A stretch of 64,000 bases of DNA, from NCBI RefSeq assembly GCF_019469265.1, contig NZ_CP048268.1, positions 1,567,001 to 1,631,000 of the forward strand. Reading direction: 5' to 3'. Origin of the DNA: Lactobacillus panisapium. GTDB lineage: Bacteria > Bacillota > Bacilli > Lactobacillales > Lactobacillaceae. Each line of letters starts with the position of its first letter. Within the stretch, counting starts at the first letter, position 1. The position numbers were made by a program, and so were the translations under genes. The notes beneath the pieces were generated by a model. The model was not told the origin of the DNA. It saw nothing but the letters and a program-made list of their open reading frames with translations, and did not search any database. Below, piece by piece: positions 7,433 through 14,350 of the stretch.

Positions 7433-8290
7433 TTATGCAACTTGCTTTTTAACTTTGACAAAAGTTTTCTTCATTTCAGTACTTAAATTGGCAAAGCCCA
7501 GATACTCAATAGTTGGAAAAAAATGAGCAACTAATTCGCTATCATCTTCAGTTTCAAGATAATTCACCAATTCAGAGATAAATATTAAGCGAATTTTTTC
7601 AAAAGCAAAGATATCATCAATCTTTAGTAAATTAAGCTCAGAGATTAGTTTTTTGCCATACTGCCGATCACTAATAATCAGAGTAACAGATGCATTAAAA
7701 ATGGTGTTTAATGCTGCATGTTCCCATTTAAGGTAATTTTTAGGCTTATTTTCAAGATAGACCTGGATTAAAAGTTTAGCTAGGCCAAATATCCGCTTAT
7801 TGGGCAAAAGAGATAACGTGTTACCAAAATTAAAAACATCTTCATAATTCCATTCCTTAATTTCGGAAAGTAATTCTTCTAAACTAGCTAAATTTTTGGG
7901 TGAAAAAAGCAATTCGTTAGTAGAATTCTTTAAAAAATTACACGAAATTGCCGCTTTTAACAGCACATTTTTATCTTGCGAGTTTTCTCGCAATTGCTGA
8001 AGAGAAATTAGCGCTAGTTGTTTGAGCTTTTGCTTGTCATTTTTTAAATAAGCATTAGTAATTGCAAACATATATTGATACTCATCATTTAAGCCAAAGT
8101 CTAATTCCTCACAAGGTATCCGCATACGGTTAAGCATGGCAACCACTTTATCAAAGGGCATGTTTCGTTGCCCTTTTTCCCAATAATACAGAGAGGACTT
8201 AGAAGTTATGCCAATTGAGGCATTATCGAGACTGAAATTTTTTTGTAAACGTAGCTGTTTAAATCTTTTACCGTATTTTGAATCAATCAT
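7433..8290 (-). CDS. Rgg/MutR-like transcriptional regulator (paralog 2)
   Basis: 285 residues from the ATG at 8288-8290, which has GAGG seven bases upstream; an in-frame TTG two codons earlier lies in the spacer. The N-terminal HTH (YGKRFKQLRLQK, SKSSLYYWEKG, MLNRMRIPCEEL) and the helical remainder match paralog 1 along the whole length, with the shared block FNFGNTLSLLPNKRIFGL. It is probably a cytoplasmic peptide-responsive regulator. It lies directly downstream of, and on the same strand as, a 16-codon peptide frame and the ABC/secreted-protein operon, but has its own promoter at 8323-8350 just after their terminator. The closest targets are that operon and the peptide frame; this is inferred from position. 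Confidence 0.82.
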   Translation of the reverse strand: MIDSKYGKRFKQLRLQKNFSLDNASIGITSKSSLYYWEKGQRNMPFDKVVAMLNRMRIPCEELDFGLNDEYQYMFAITNAYLKNDKQKLKQLALISLQQLRENSQDKNVLLKAAISCNFLKNSTNELLFSPKNLASLEELLSEIKEWNYEDVFNFGNTLSLLPNKRIFGLAKLLIQVYLENKPKNYLKWEHAALNTIFNASVTLIISDRQYGKKLISELNLLKIDDIFAFEKIRLIFISELVNYLETEDDSELVAHFFPTIEYLGFANLSTEMKKTFVKVKKQVA

Positions 8291-8322
8291 AATCAAGCCT
8301 CAATAAATTCCAGTATGTCAAT

Positions 8323-8350
8323 ACTATAATAATGTTTTATCACTTATCAA
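8323..8350 (-). promoter_or_regulatory. Promoter of the second Rgg-like gene
   Basis: On the minus strand TTGATA (8345-8350) and TATAGT (8323-8328) are separated by 16 bases. Transcription would start about 25 bases before the ATG at 8290. It follows immediately after the terminator at 8352-8390. Confidence 0.55.
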
Positions 8351-8351
8351 T

Positions 8352-8390
8352 AAATAAAAATTCCACTTTTTAAGCTTACAAAAGTGGAAT
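8352..8390 (-). terminator. Terminator after the 16-codon peptide frame
   Basis: On the minus strand ATTCCACTTTT and AAAAGTGGAAT pair around a short loop and are followed by a T-rich run. The plus strand lacks a T run, so it acts on minus-strand transcripts. It is the first terminator downstream of the ABC operon that ends at 8547. Confidence 0.82.
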
Positions 8391-8395
8391 ATCAA

Positions 8396-8446
8396 TTATA
8401 TTGCAAATTCAATCTTAAAATGGCTGAATAATTTTAGTTTAATCAT
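8396..8446 (-). CDS. 16-residue candidate peptide at the operon end
   Basis: A minus-strand frame from the ATG at 8444-8446 to TAA at 8396-8398, product MIKLKLFSHFKIEFAI. AGGAA (8454-8458) lies seven bases upstream as a ribosome binding site, and a strong terminator begins six bases after the stop. The product is short, basic and hydrophobic with no export signal, as expected of linear peptide pheromones sensed by Rgg-type regulators. It sits between the ABC operon (end 8547) and the Rgg paralog (start 8290), all on one strand. It could be the last gene of that operon or be made from its own promoter beside the inverted repeat at 8472-8502. Its size alone cannot prove coding. Confidence 0.4.
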   Translation of the reverse strand: MIKLKLFSHFKIEFAI

Positions 8447-8471
8447 ACTACCATTCCTAATTATTATCAAT

Positions 8472-8502
8472 ATATTCATATATAGCTTTTTATCATGAAT
8501 AT
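8472..8502. promoter_or_regulatory. Inverted repeat upstream of the 16-codon frame
   Basis: ATATTCAT (8472-8479) and ATGAATAT (8495-8502) are exact inverted copies 15 bases apart, about 25 bases upstream of the peptide ATG. A copy of AAAGTGGAAT, also found in the terminator stem, abuts it at 8503-8512. It is a candidate binding site for one of the Rgg-like regulators. Confidence 0.4.
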
Positions 8503-8546
8503 AAAGTGGAATCACGAAATTACGATATTCTAAAACTCACTTCCTA

Positions 8547-9182
8547 CTAGTCACTTACAATTTTGCCACCATCAATTTGATAATATTCATCAGCAACTGC
8601 CTTAATAACCCGATCGTCATGACTGGCAAGCAAAACCGTAACTCCTCGCGCACGTAATTGATTCATCAAGTTTTCAAAAATCTGAACAGATTCTTTATCC
8701 AAACCATTAGTTGGCTCATCAAGAACAAGCAGCTCCTGCTTTTCCATGAATGCTTGAACAATTGCTAGCTTTTGGCGCATTCCTAAAGAAAACTTTTTGA
8801 CTTTTTTATCTTTAACTTTTTCCAAATCAAAAACTTTCATTGCAGCAATTATCTCATCTTTACCCACAGTGTTTTTTATTGAAGCAAGATATTGCAAATT
8901 CTTAAGCGCAGTGTAAGATTTGATAAATCCAGGAGTTTCAATGATTGCCCCTACATTTACTTGTCGCTCGGTATTTAAGCCTACTTCCTGGCCCTTAAGA
9001 ATAACCTGCCCCGAAGAGATTTTTATTAAGCCAAGAATTGCTCTAAATAGCATGGTTTTACCAGAACCATTAGTACCAACAAAACCAATTATCTTACCTT
9101 GATCGATTTTTAAATTGATATCATTTAGCACAGTTTCATCATTTATTTTTTTAGTAACATTAGTTAATTCAAGATAGCTCAT
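8547..9182 (-). CDS. ABC transporter ATP-binding protein
   Basis: 211 residues from the ATG at 9180-9182, which follows AAGGAG; eight upstream in-frame codons are judged untranslated. All ABC-ATPase motifs are intact: Walker A GTNGSGKT near residues 36-43, signature SLGMRQK, Walker B LLVLDEPTNGLD and H-loop ASHDD. It resembles the ATPases of bacteriocin-immunity or antimicrobial-peptide exporters that pair with ABC-2 type permeases. It is the last protein-size gene of a five-gene operon, 10 bases after the permease at 9193, and probably energises the three membrane proteins encoded just upstream. Confidence 0.88.
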   Translation of the reverse strand: MSYLELTNVTKKINDETVLNDINLKIDQGKIIGFVGTNGSGKTMLFRAILGLIKISSGQVILKGQEVGLNTERQVNVGAIIETPGFIKSYTALKNLQYLASIKNTVGKDEIIAAMKVFDLEKVKDKKVKKFSLGMRQKLAIVQAFMEKQELLVLDEPTNGLDKESVQIFENLMNQLRARGVTVLLASHDDRVIKAVADEYYQIDGGKIVSD

Positions 9183-9192
9183 TTTTGACTCC

Positions 9193-9849
9193 TTATTTTG
9201 TTTCAAGTCGCTGGTTAATTTGCTCTAGCAAAATTATTAAAACAATGAACCAGATCGCATTGCTGATATTTACACTCCAGGTTACGCTATTAGTAACCAT
9301 GATTAAATAATTGCTCTTTAAAGCCAATGAAATCACACTTAGCAATAATGGAATAATCCATCCTAAAATTCGTTCAATTAAAGAACAAGTTAACGCCAAT
9401 AAGATAAAAACCGTAAAGCTAAGCCAAAGAGTACTGAATAATTTTACTAAGAACCAATAATTAAGCTTATTTTTAGTCATAATTACAATCAAACTAATAA
9501 ATAACAAATTATATACAAGAGAAAATAGCACGACCGTCAACAGACAATTTTGGAAAATAGTGGTTCGCTTCTCATTTCTTATAACCACTAACGGATTAGC
9601 AGCCAAAAGTTTAGTTTGCAAAAGATTAATTAAGTAAAATTCTCCACCTAAGTAATATAAAAGCCACGCTAGATTAGCCATTAAAAAATTGGCACCAGTT
9701 ATCGGAAAGGTGGTAAACATATTATTCTGGTAAGTAAAATTAATGTTGGTACAGTATTGCCACCAAGAGAAAACTTGAAAGCACATAACCATAATTTTCC
9801 CTAGACGATTATTAGAAAAGAGCTCGGGTAAGTATGTTCTCCATTTCAT
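9193..9849 (-). CDS. Small membrane protein of the ABC operon (third)
   Basis: 218 residues with about six hydrophobic segments (around residues 18-32, 50-72, 100-125, 130-152, 158-178 and 195-212) and no recognised motif. Its start overlaps the stop of the preceding membrane gene by four bases (ATGA), showing translational coupling. With its two neighbours it is probably a permease half of the ABC system using the ATPase at 8547. Multi-spanning proteins of this size accompany DUF2712 or lactococcin-972-like secreted proteins in other Firmicutes, but sequence alone does not fix the family. Confidence 0.6.
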   Translation of the reverse strand: MKWRTYLPELFSNNRLGKIMVMCFQVFSWWQYCTNINFTYQNNMFTTFPITGANFLMANLAWLLYYLGGEFYLINLLQTKLLAANPLVVIRNEKRTTIFQNCLLTVVLFSLVYNLLFISLIVIMTKNKLNYWFLVKLFSTLWLSFTVFILLALTCSLIERILGWIIPLLLSVISLALKSNYLIMVTNSVTWSVNISNAIWFIVLIILLEQINQRLETK

Positions 9850-10526
9850 AAGCGCTCTCTCCGTTCATAAATAGTCCAGCTAAGATACCAACAAACTAGT
9901 ATTATTCCCACTAAAATCATAGATGAGCATAGCAATTTGAATAGCTGATTTCCAACTAAGTAGTTGGAATTAATAAAATTGTTGAATAATGGAAAATGAA
10001 TAAAATCAGGCGTCACGTCAGCTAAAAAGTACAGTAAACAATTGATAAAAAAATAATTAATTCGCTTTAAAAAGTAAAATAAGACTAAAATTATGCTTTG
10101 AAAAAATAAGAGATTAATAAATGCAACCAGTATGACAAGCAAAAAAGGTTGCCAATAAATTTGCGATATTCCGGGATCTAACAATAGTATAGCTTGTACT
10201 ACACAAGTAGTTATAAATGCAGTTGTTAGACTGCATAGACTAAGCCACCAAAATAAAAACAACGGCCAATCACTTTGATACTTTATGCGAATATTTTCAA
10301 AGTAAATTGGATATGGCCTGACAGTCATTACTAACAAAACATTGGCAAAGGCAGTAACGGAATAAAAAGTATTTGGCATCAATAACTGGTAGATTGCTTT
10401 CCTTTTGCCTAACCCACGTTCAATTCCTGTGAAATGATACAGCAAAATTAATGCTAAAATATAGCCAATAACAATGACAAATAATCTTAATTTATTTGCT
10501 TTGATAGTTCGCTTAATTGAAGACAT
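9846..10526 (-). CDS. Small membrane protein of the ABC operon (second)
   Basis: 226 residues with about six hydrophobic segments, starting with LFVIVIGYILALILLYHF near residue 15. The start lies 14 bases inside the end of the preceding gene and the stop overlaps the next by four bases. It is presumably another permease subunit. No soluble domain or catalytic motif is visible. Confidence 0.6.
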   Translation of the reverse strand: MSSIKRTIKANKLRLFVIVIGYILALILLYHFTGIERGLGKRKAIYQLLMPNTFYSVTAFANVLLVMTVRPYPIYFENIRIKYQSDWPLFLFWWLSLCSLTTAFITTCVVQAILLLDPGISQIYWQPFLLVILVAFINLLFFQSIILVLFYFLKRINYFFINCLLYFLADVTPDFIHFPLFNNFINSNYLVGNQLFKLLCSSMILVGIILVCWYLSWTIYERRERL

Positions 10527-11304
10527 CTTGTTTGCTTTGCCTCCAAGTTAAGCCAAAGACAGCTAATAGAATAACTAGCAAGTAGCCCAATAAAATCCAT
10601 TGAGTATACGAATAACTGTTACTGTATGTTGGTGTTAAAACGTAATATAGGGATGCTTCAATCTCGCCAGTCAAATTTGCTGCCAATAAGGTGATAAAAC
10701 TAATAACAAAAGGAATGATTGTTTCCACACCCGAATGTATTTCAAAATATGACGATACTAAACCCATCAAACTGAATAGTCCGCTAAAGACAAAGGCAAT
10801 GAGGATTGTGCAGAGCCAAAAGAGTAACGTGTTATGAATAAAGAAATTATAGCCCCATCCAGAAGGACTGATTATCTGATGGTCTCGTCCTGTAGGAGCA
10901 TTAGTTACCTGAAAATTAATGAAGAAATAGCCTGCTTCAATTAAAAGAGGCAAAATCCCGACTAATCCTCCAACGATAAATGAGCTTGCCGTGGTTGAGA
11001 ACAAATATTGCCTTTGCGTTCTTCGTGAAAGAAGCTGAGATAAGCGATGATTTCTTTTGTCTTCTTGAAAAGTACTACTAGCCGCCAAACCACACATCAA
11101 AGGTAAGATCAAGTAATAAATGGTAGTTCCTGAACCACTAAAATCAAAACCGGTTAAATGCAAAAAGGCATTATTTACTCCCCTAGTTGCATTAACCTGA
11201 TTGATTGTTAAAGCTTGAATAACAACAACTAACAAGCCGATCAAAACCGCTAATAACGTTTGCCAACGCAAGCACATTCTTTTGATTTGCATTTTTATTA
11301 ACAT
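10513..11304 (-). CDS. Small membrane protein of the ABC operon (first)
   Basis: 263 residues with about six hydrophobic segments. The first follows a basic start (KMQIKRMCLRW), and the external loop after it includes LHLTGFDFSGSGTTIYY. A basic stretch with SRRTQRQY follows the second segment, as is common in ABC-2 permeases. The gene follows the secreted-protein gene by 64 bases that hold a weak hairpin (11326-11350), and its end overlaps the next membrane gene by 14 bases. It is probably part of the export or immunity complex of this operon. Confidence 0.6.
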   Translation of the reverse strand: MLIKMQIKRMCLRWQTLLAVLIGLLVVVIQALTINQVNATRGVNNAFLHLTGFDFSGSGTTIYYLILPLMCGLAASSTFQEDKRNHRLSQLLSRRTQRQYLFSTTASSFIVGGLVGILPLLIEAGYFFINFQVTNAPTGRDHQIISPSGWGYNFFIHNTLLFWLCTILIAFVFSGLFSLMGLVSSYFEIHSGVETIIPFVISFITLLAANLTGEIEASLYYVLTPTYSNSYSYTQWILLGYLLVILLAVFGLTWRQSKQDVFN

Positions 11305-11325
11305 AAGTTCACCAAGTTAAAAAAG

Positions 11326-11350
11326 AAAAAATCCGTTTCAGGATATTTTT
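11326..11350 (-). terminator. Weak intercistronic hairpin / attenuator
   Basis: On the minus strand AAAATATCC and GGATTTTTT form a short A/T-rich hairpin in the 64-base gap after the secreted-protein gene, with a T run. A leaky terminator here would give more transcript of the first gene than of the transporter genes. Confidence 0.4.
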
Positions 11351-11368
11351 CTCTTTATTAAAAAATGT

Positions 11369-11827
11369 TTAGATTGAATCTGGACTCCATTTGCCACTAG
11401 AATGAACTTGGACAGCTTCATAGCCAGCTGTTTTTACACCTAATAGAATATTTGTGCGTCCATACATTTCATATGCTCTATTATAAATTTTCACACTCTG
11501 CCCTTGCTTTAAAGTATATGATCCAGTATTAATATCTCCTCCATTAGCTCTCTCGGTCCAAACAATGATATTTCCCTTTCCAATTGCAGTAGCTTTAGCA
11601 TAACTTCTACTTTTATCCGTTTTTAATCTTGAGTTTGTTTTTGCAACCTGGTTCCATCTCGGTAAATTAAAATCCCAGGTACTATCACTATGATTATTAC
11701 GTAGTAAATCTGAAGTATCAAAATCACTATTATCGTTGCTTTCCTCAACGTCCGCTAAAACTAACCCTGAAGATCCAGCTACTAACATTACTCCAGCTAA
11801 ACTTGAAAATAAAAATCTTTTTTTCAT
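11369..11827 (-). CDS. Small secreted DUF2712/bacteriocin-like protein
   Basis: 152 residues. A Sec signal peptide (MKKRFLFSS then a hydrophobic core, probable cut near GLVLA-DVEE, residue 25) leads into an Asp/Ser/Asn-rich stretch. The C-terminal half (SYAKATAIGKGN to the end) looks beta-rich and closes with SGKWSPDSI. The size, exported beta-rich domain and W-x-PDS ending recall DUF2712 proteins and, more loosely, lactococcin 972-type bacteriocins, both of which occur next to ABC/membrane immunity genes. It has no cysteines, so no disulfides. A strong AAGGAG site precedes the ATG. It is the first gene of the five-gene operon. The antimicrobial role is inference. Confidence 0.55.
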   Translation of the reverse strand: MKKRFLFSSLAGVMLVAGSSGLVLADVEESNDNSDFDTSDLLRNNHSDSTWDFNLPRWNQVAKTNSRLKTDKSRSYAKATAIGKGNIIVWTERANGGDINTGSYTLKQGQSVKIYNRAYEMYGRTNILLGVKTAGYEAVQVHSSGKWSPDSI

Positions 11828-11907
11828 AATGACTCCTTAAAAAAATCCCGCAATTAACAAATTAATGTTATTTGCACCTTTATTGAACTTAATTAATATT
11901 TTTATTT

Positions 11908-11923
11908 GATATTAATTAATATC
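11908..11923. promoter_or_regulatory. 16-bp perfect palindrome, candidate operator
   Basis: GATATTAATTAATATC is an exact palindrome 80-95 bases upstream of the secreted-protein ATG. A partial repeat of its half-site (TTAATAATATC) follows directly at 11924-11934. AT-rich DNA makes such palindromes easier by chance, but its place in the operon leader suggests a regulator site. Confidence 0.4.
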
Positions 11924-11953
11924 TTAATAATATCAAAATAAATAAATAATAAA

Positions 11954-11983
11954 AAAGATTGTTCCACATAAGGAACAATCTTT
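11954..11983. terminator. Bidirectional terminator between two secreted-protein units
   Basis: AAAGATTGTTCC (11954-11965) pairs with GGAACAATCTTT (11972-11983) around a six-base loop, with T-rich flanks on both strands. On the minus strand it can end transcription from the gene at 12150-12776. Confidence 0.85.
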
Positions 11984-12149
11984 TATCTTTTTATTTAAAA
12001 TAATAACAACTTAATAAGATATACTATAATCTCACTAAGCTGGCAAAAAATATACAAATTTTGTATAAAGATATATTTAAATATTATCTATCAAGTGATC
12101 ATCTATAAGAATAGTAGCTTTATCTAATTTATTTTAAAGATATTTTTCG

Positions 12150-12776
12150 TTAATACCGGGGATATTCACCGATCAAAAGGGCGGGAATGTCTTTATATTC
12201 CATTGCACCTAGCCATTTCTGCAACTCCTTAACAGAAGTTTGACCAATTGCCTTATCAGTGCCAGTTAGCTTGGTAGCAATTTTAGTCACTTTTTTCATC
12301 TGCTTTTTGGCTGCTTTCATATTCATAATATCAGCATAATCCATTACCTTAAGCTCGGCTTTAATTAATGGTCGCAGGTTCTTTTTCTTTGAGTTAATAT
12401 TGTACAGATCGCTCACAATATTAACCCAGCCTTGATACTTGCCTGTCTGATCTACTAAATGAACTTGAACGCCATTACGTAAAGAACTAACTTGGTCAAT
12501 TTTAAATAATACTTGGTCATTAATCAGTTGCTTTACTTCTTCTTTCGGCAGCGTGGCTGCCTTATGAGCATGAAGAGAAATCCTGGCATCTTGATTAAGC
12601 CGAAAGACATAACCCGCCTTAGCCAATCTCTTTGAAGCTTGCTTATCAGTCTTTCCTTCCTGCTTTTGTTCAGTATTAGATGACGCATCAACAACCGCAG
12701 TAGCAAGTGCCCCAGTCGCAATTGAAAATAGTGTTACGGCAGCGGATATTCCAAGGAACTTTACGCCCTTTTTCAT
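12150..12776 (-). CDS. Secreted protein of unknown function
   Basis: 208 residues. A Sec signal (MKKGVKFLGISAAVTLFS, cut probably near VDA-SS, residue 32) is followed by a Lys/Gln-rich linker. Residues about 53-120 contain a pattern (VLFKIDQ, VHLVDQTGKYQGWVNI) like one strand-turn unit of SH3b/GW wall-binding modules. The Lys-rich C-terminal 70 residues look helical. There is no LPXTG motif and no SLAP repeat. The ATG follows a strong CGGAGG site. The gene stands alone between two terminators. I do not recognise the family. Confidence 0.6.
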   Translation of the reverse strand: MKKGVKFLGISAAVTLFSIATGALATAVVDASSNTEQKQEGKTDKQASKRLAKAGYVFRLNQDARISLHAHKAATLPKEEVKQLINDQVLFKIDQVSSLRNGVQVHLVDQTGKYQGWVNIVSDLYNINSKKKNLRPLIKAELKVMDYADIMNMKAAKKQMKKVTKIATKLTGTDKAIGQTSVKELQKWLGAMEYKDIPALLIGEYPRY

Positions 12777-12949
12777 TAATAATTTCCTCCGATAAGTAAA
12801 AAATAGTTCTTACTATTGTAACATTTATCCTACAAATTCATTAATGAATTTTATTAATAAATAAAAAATGTCGTACATAGTGTCAACTAAGTCCGCAAAT
12901 CTTTTCGATACTATTCCAGCCATAAGACTTTAAGAAAGAAATAAAAAAA

Positions 12950-12981
12950 TAGTTTCTAAATCTAATATAATTTAGAAACTA
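12950..12981 (-). terminator. Terminator of the beta-glucoside PTS operon
   Basis: TAGTTTCTAAAT (12950-12961) and ATTTAGAAACTA (12970-12981) are exact inverted copies with an eight-base loop, followed on the minus strand by seven T. Confidence 0.92.
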
Positions 12982-12997
12982 TCATTATTAATAATAC

Positions 12998-14332
12998 TTA
13001 TTGAGCATTATTTAGTTCTGCTTGTTTCATTGCCACGCGCTCCGAAATCTTGATAAACGGAATATAAAATAGTGTACAAACAGCCAAGATAATAATTTGT
13101 ACTAAAACCACTTTCCAATCGCCACCACTAGATAGAATACCACTTAAGATTGGTGGCGTTGTCCAAGGGACCATATAGGCTAGTGGCTTAACAAAGCCAA
13201 TGGCTGTTGCAAAGTATCCAATTAATGACCCAATTACTGGGCTCAAGACGAATGGAATAATCATTGGGATGTTAAAGACAATTGGAAAGCCAAAAATAAT
13301 TGGCTCGTTTATTTCAAAAATACCAGGAACGATGGCTAACTTAACCACGTCTTTATAAGGCTGATAATGTGATACTAGTAAAACGGCTATAATTAACGCA
13401 ATTGTCAAACCAGTTCCACCCATTTGAGAATAAACTGTAACAAAATCCGTATTAATAATATGCGTAGCTGGCCGGCCTGCTGAAACTGCAGCGGTATTTT
13501 CATTCATATTTACTAAATTTAATGGATCTAGCAATGATCCGTTAATAACTGTTTGGTGAATACCTAGTGTATATAAGAAGTTGCCCGTCGAATAAATTAG
13601 TAAAAACCCTGGAAGAGAAGTATTAACCTTTCTTAAAGGCTCTTGGATTAGCCGCGAAATCAAGGTTACCAAATCAACGTTAAAAGCGGCTAAAATAGCG
13701 GCAGTAATTCCAAATATACTCAAAGTTATCAGTGATGGTAGAAGAACGGAAAAGCTTTGACCAACTGCTGGTGGTACCTGATCACCTAAATTAATCTTTA
13801 ATGCTTTAATTTTGGATAGCCTTAAATAAATTTCGGTTGCAAGCAGACCAATAATTATACCAGCAAACATCCCCGTCGTACCAACCTGCGAGTATAAGAC
13901 AGCTCCAGTAACGTCAATTGCTTTTTTTGCCCCTTCTGGCGTAATGCTAACATGAATTGCCAGCATAATGAAAACCGCGGATAACGCAACAGCCGCCGCT
14001 GAAATTGGGTTTTCGTATGATTTGTTTTTAGCTAAATAAAAGGCAATCATTGGCGCTATTAAAATACTGGCAACATTTAGCGTACCGTTTGTTAGTGCTG
14101 TTCCAAAAACCTGAAATTTTGCTAACATTGCTCCTTTTAAGAGCCAAGTAAATAATACGTTGTTGAAAAAGACGGCAATCCCAGCCAAAATAAACATCGG
14201 CATTAACGTCGCAAATGCATCCCGTAATGAGCGCAAATGCACCTGATTACCTATCTTAACCGATATGTCGGTAAATTTATCCAAAAATCGTTGCAGCTTT
14301 GGATGAGCCTGTGTACTAGTCGAATCATTCAT
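12998..14332 (-). CDS. PTS EIIC, lactose/cellobiose family
   Basis: 444 residues from the ATG at 14330-14332, eight bases after GGAGG; an upstream in-frame TTG overlaps that site. It has about ten transmembrane segments and the signature of the family: GIHQTVINGSLLDP and FEINEPIIFGFPIVFNIP. It moves beta-glucosides such as cellobiose through the membrane while EIIA/EIIB, encoded elsewhere, phosphorylate them. The gene directly follows the 6-phospho-beta-glucosidase gene (18 bases), so transport and hydrolysis are co-expressed. No EIIA or EIIB gene is adjacent, which is common for lactobacillar CelB-type permeases that share general EIIAB proteins. Confidence 0.92.
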   Translation of the reverse strand: MNDSTSTQAHPKLQRFLDKFTDISVKIGNQVHLRSLRDAFATLMPMFILAGIAVFFNNVLFTWLLKGAMLAKFQVFGTALTNGTLNVASILIAPMIAFYLAKNKSYENPISAAAVALSAVFIMLAIHVSITPEGAKKAIDVTGAVLYSQVGTTGMFAGIIIGLLATEIYLRLSKIKALKINLGDQVPPAVGQSFSVLLPSLITLSIFGITAAILAAFNVDLVTLISRLIQEPLRKVNTSLPGFLLIYSTGNFLYTLGIHQTVINGSLLDPLNLVNMNENTAAVSAGRPATHIINTDFVTVYSQMGGTGLTIALIIAVLLVSHYQPYKDVVKLAIVPGIFEINEPIIFGFPIVFNIPMIIPFVLSPVIGSLIGYFATAIGFVKPLAYMVPWTTPPILSGILSSGGDWKVVLVQIIILAVCTLFYIPFIKISERVAMKQAELNNAQ

Positions 14333-14350
14333 ATCGAATTCCTCCAAAAA

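Larger units (their letters stand above)
11828..12149. other. Promoter region of the secreted-protein/ABC operon
   Basis: 322 AT-rich bases that must carry the minus-strand promoter of the five-gene operon. They contain a 16-bp perfect palindrome (11908-11923) and a bidirectional terminator (11954-11983). No coding frame with a ribosome site was seen between 11990 and 12149. Confidence 0.5.
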
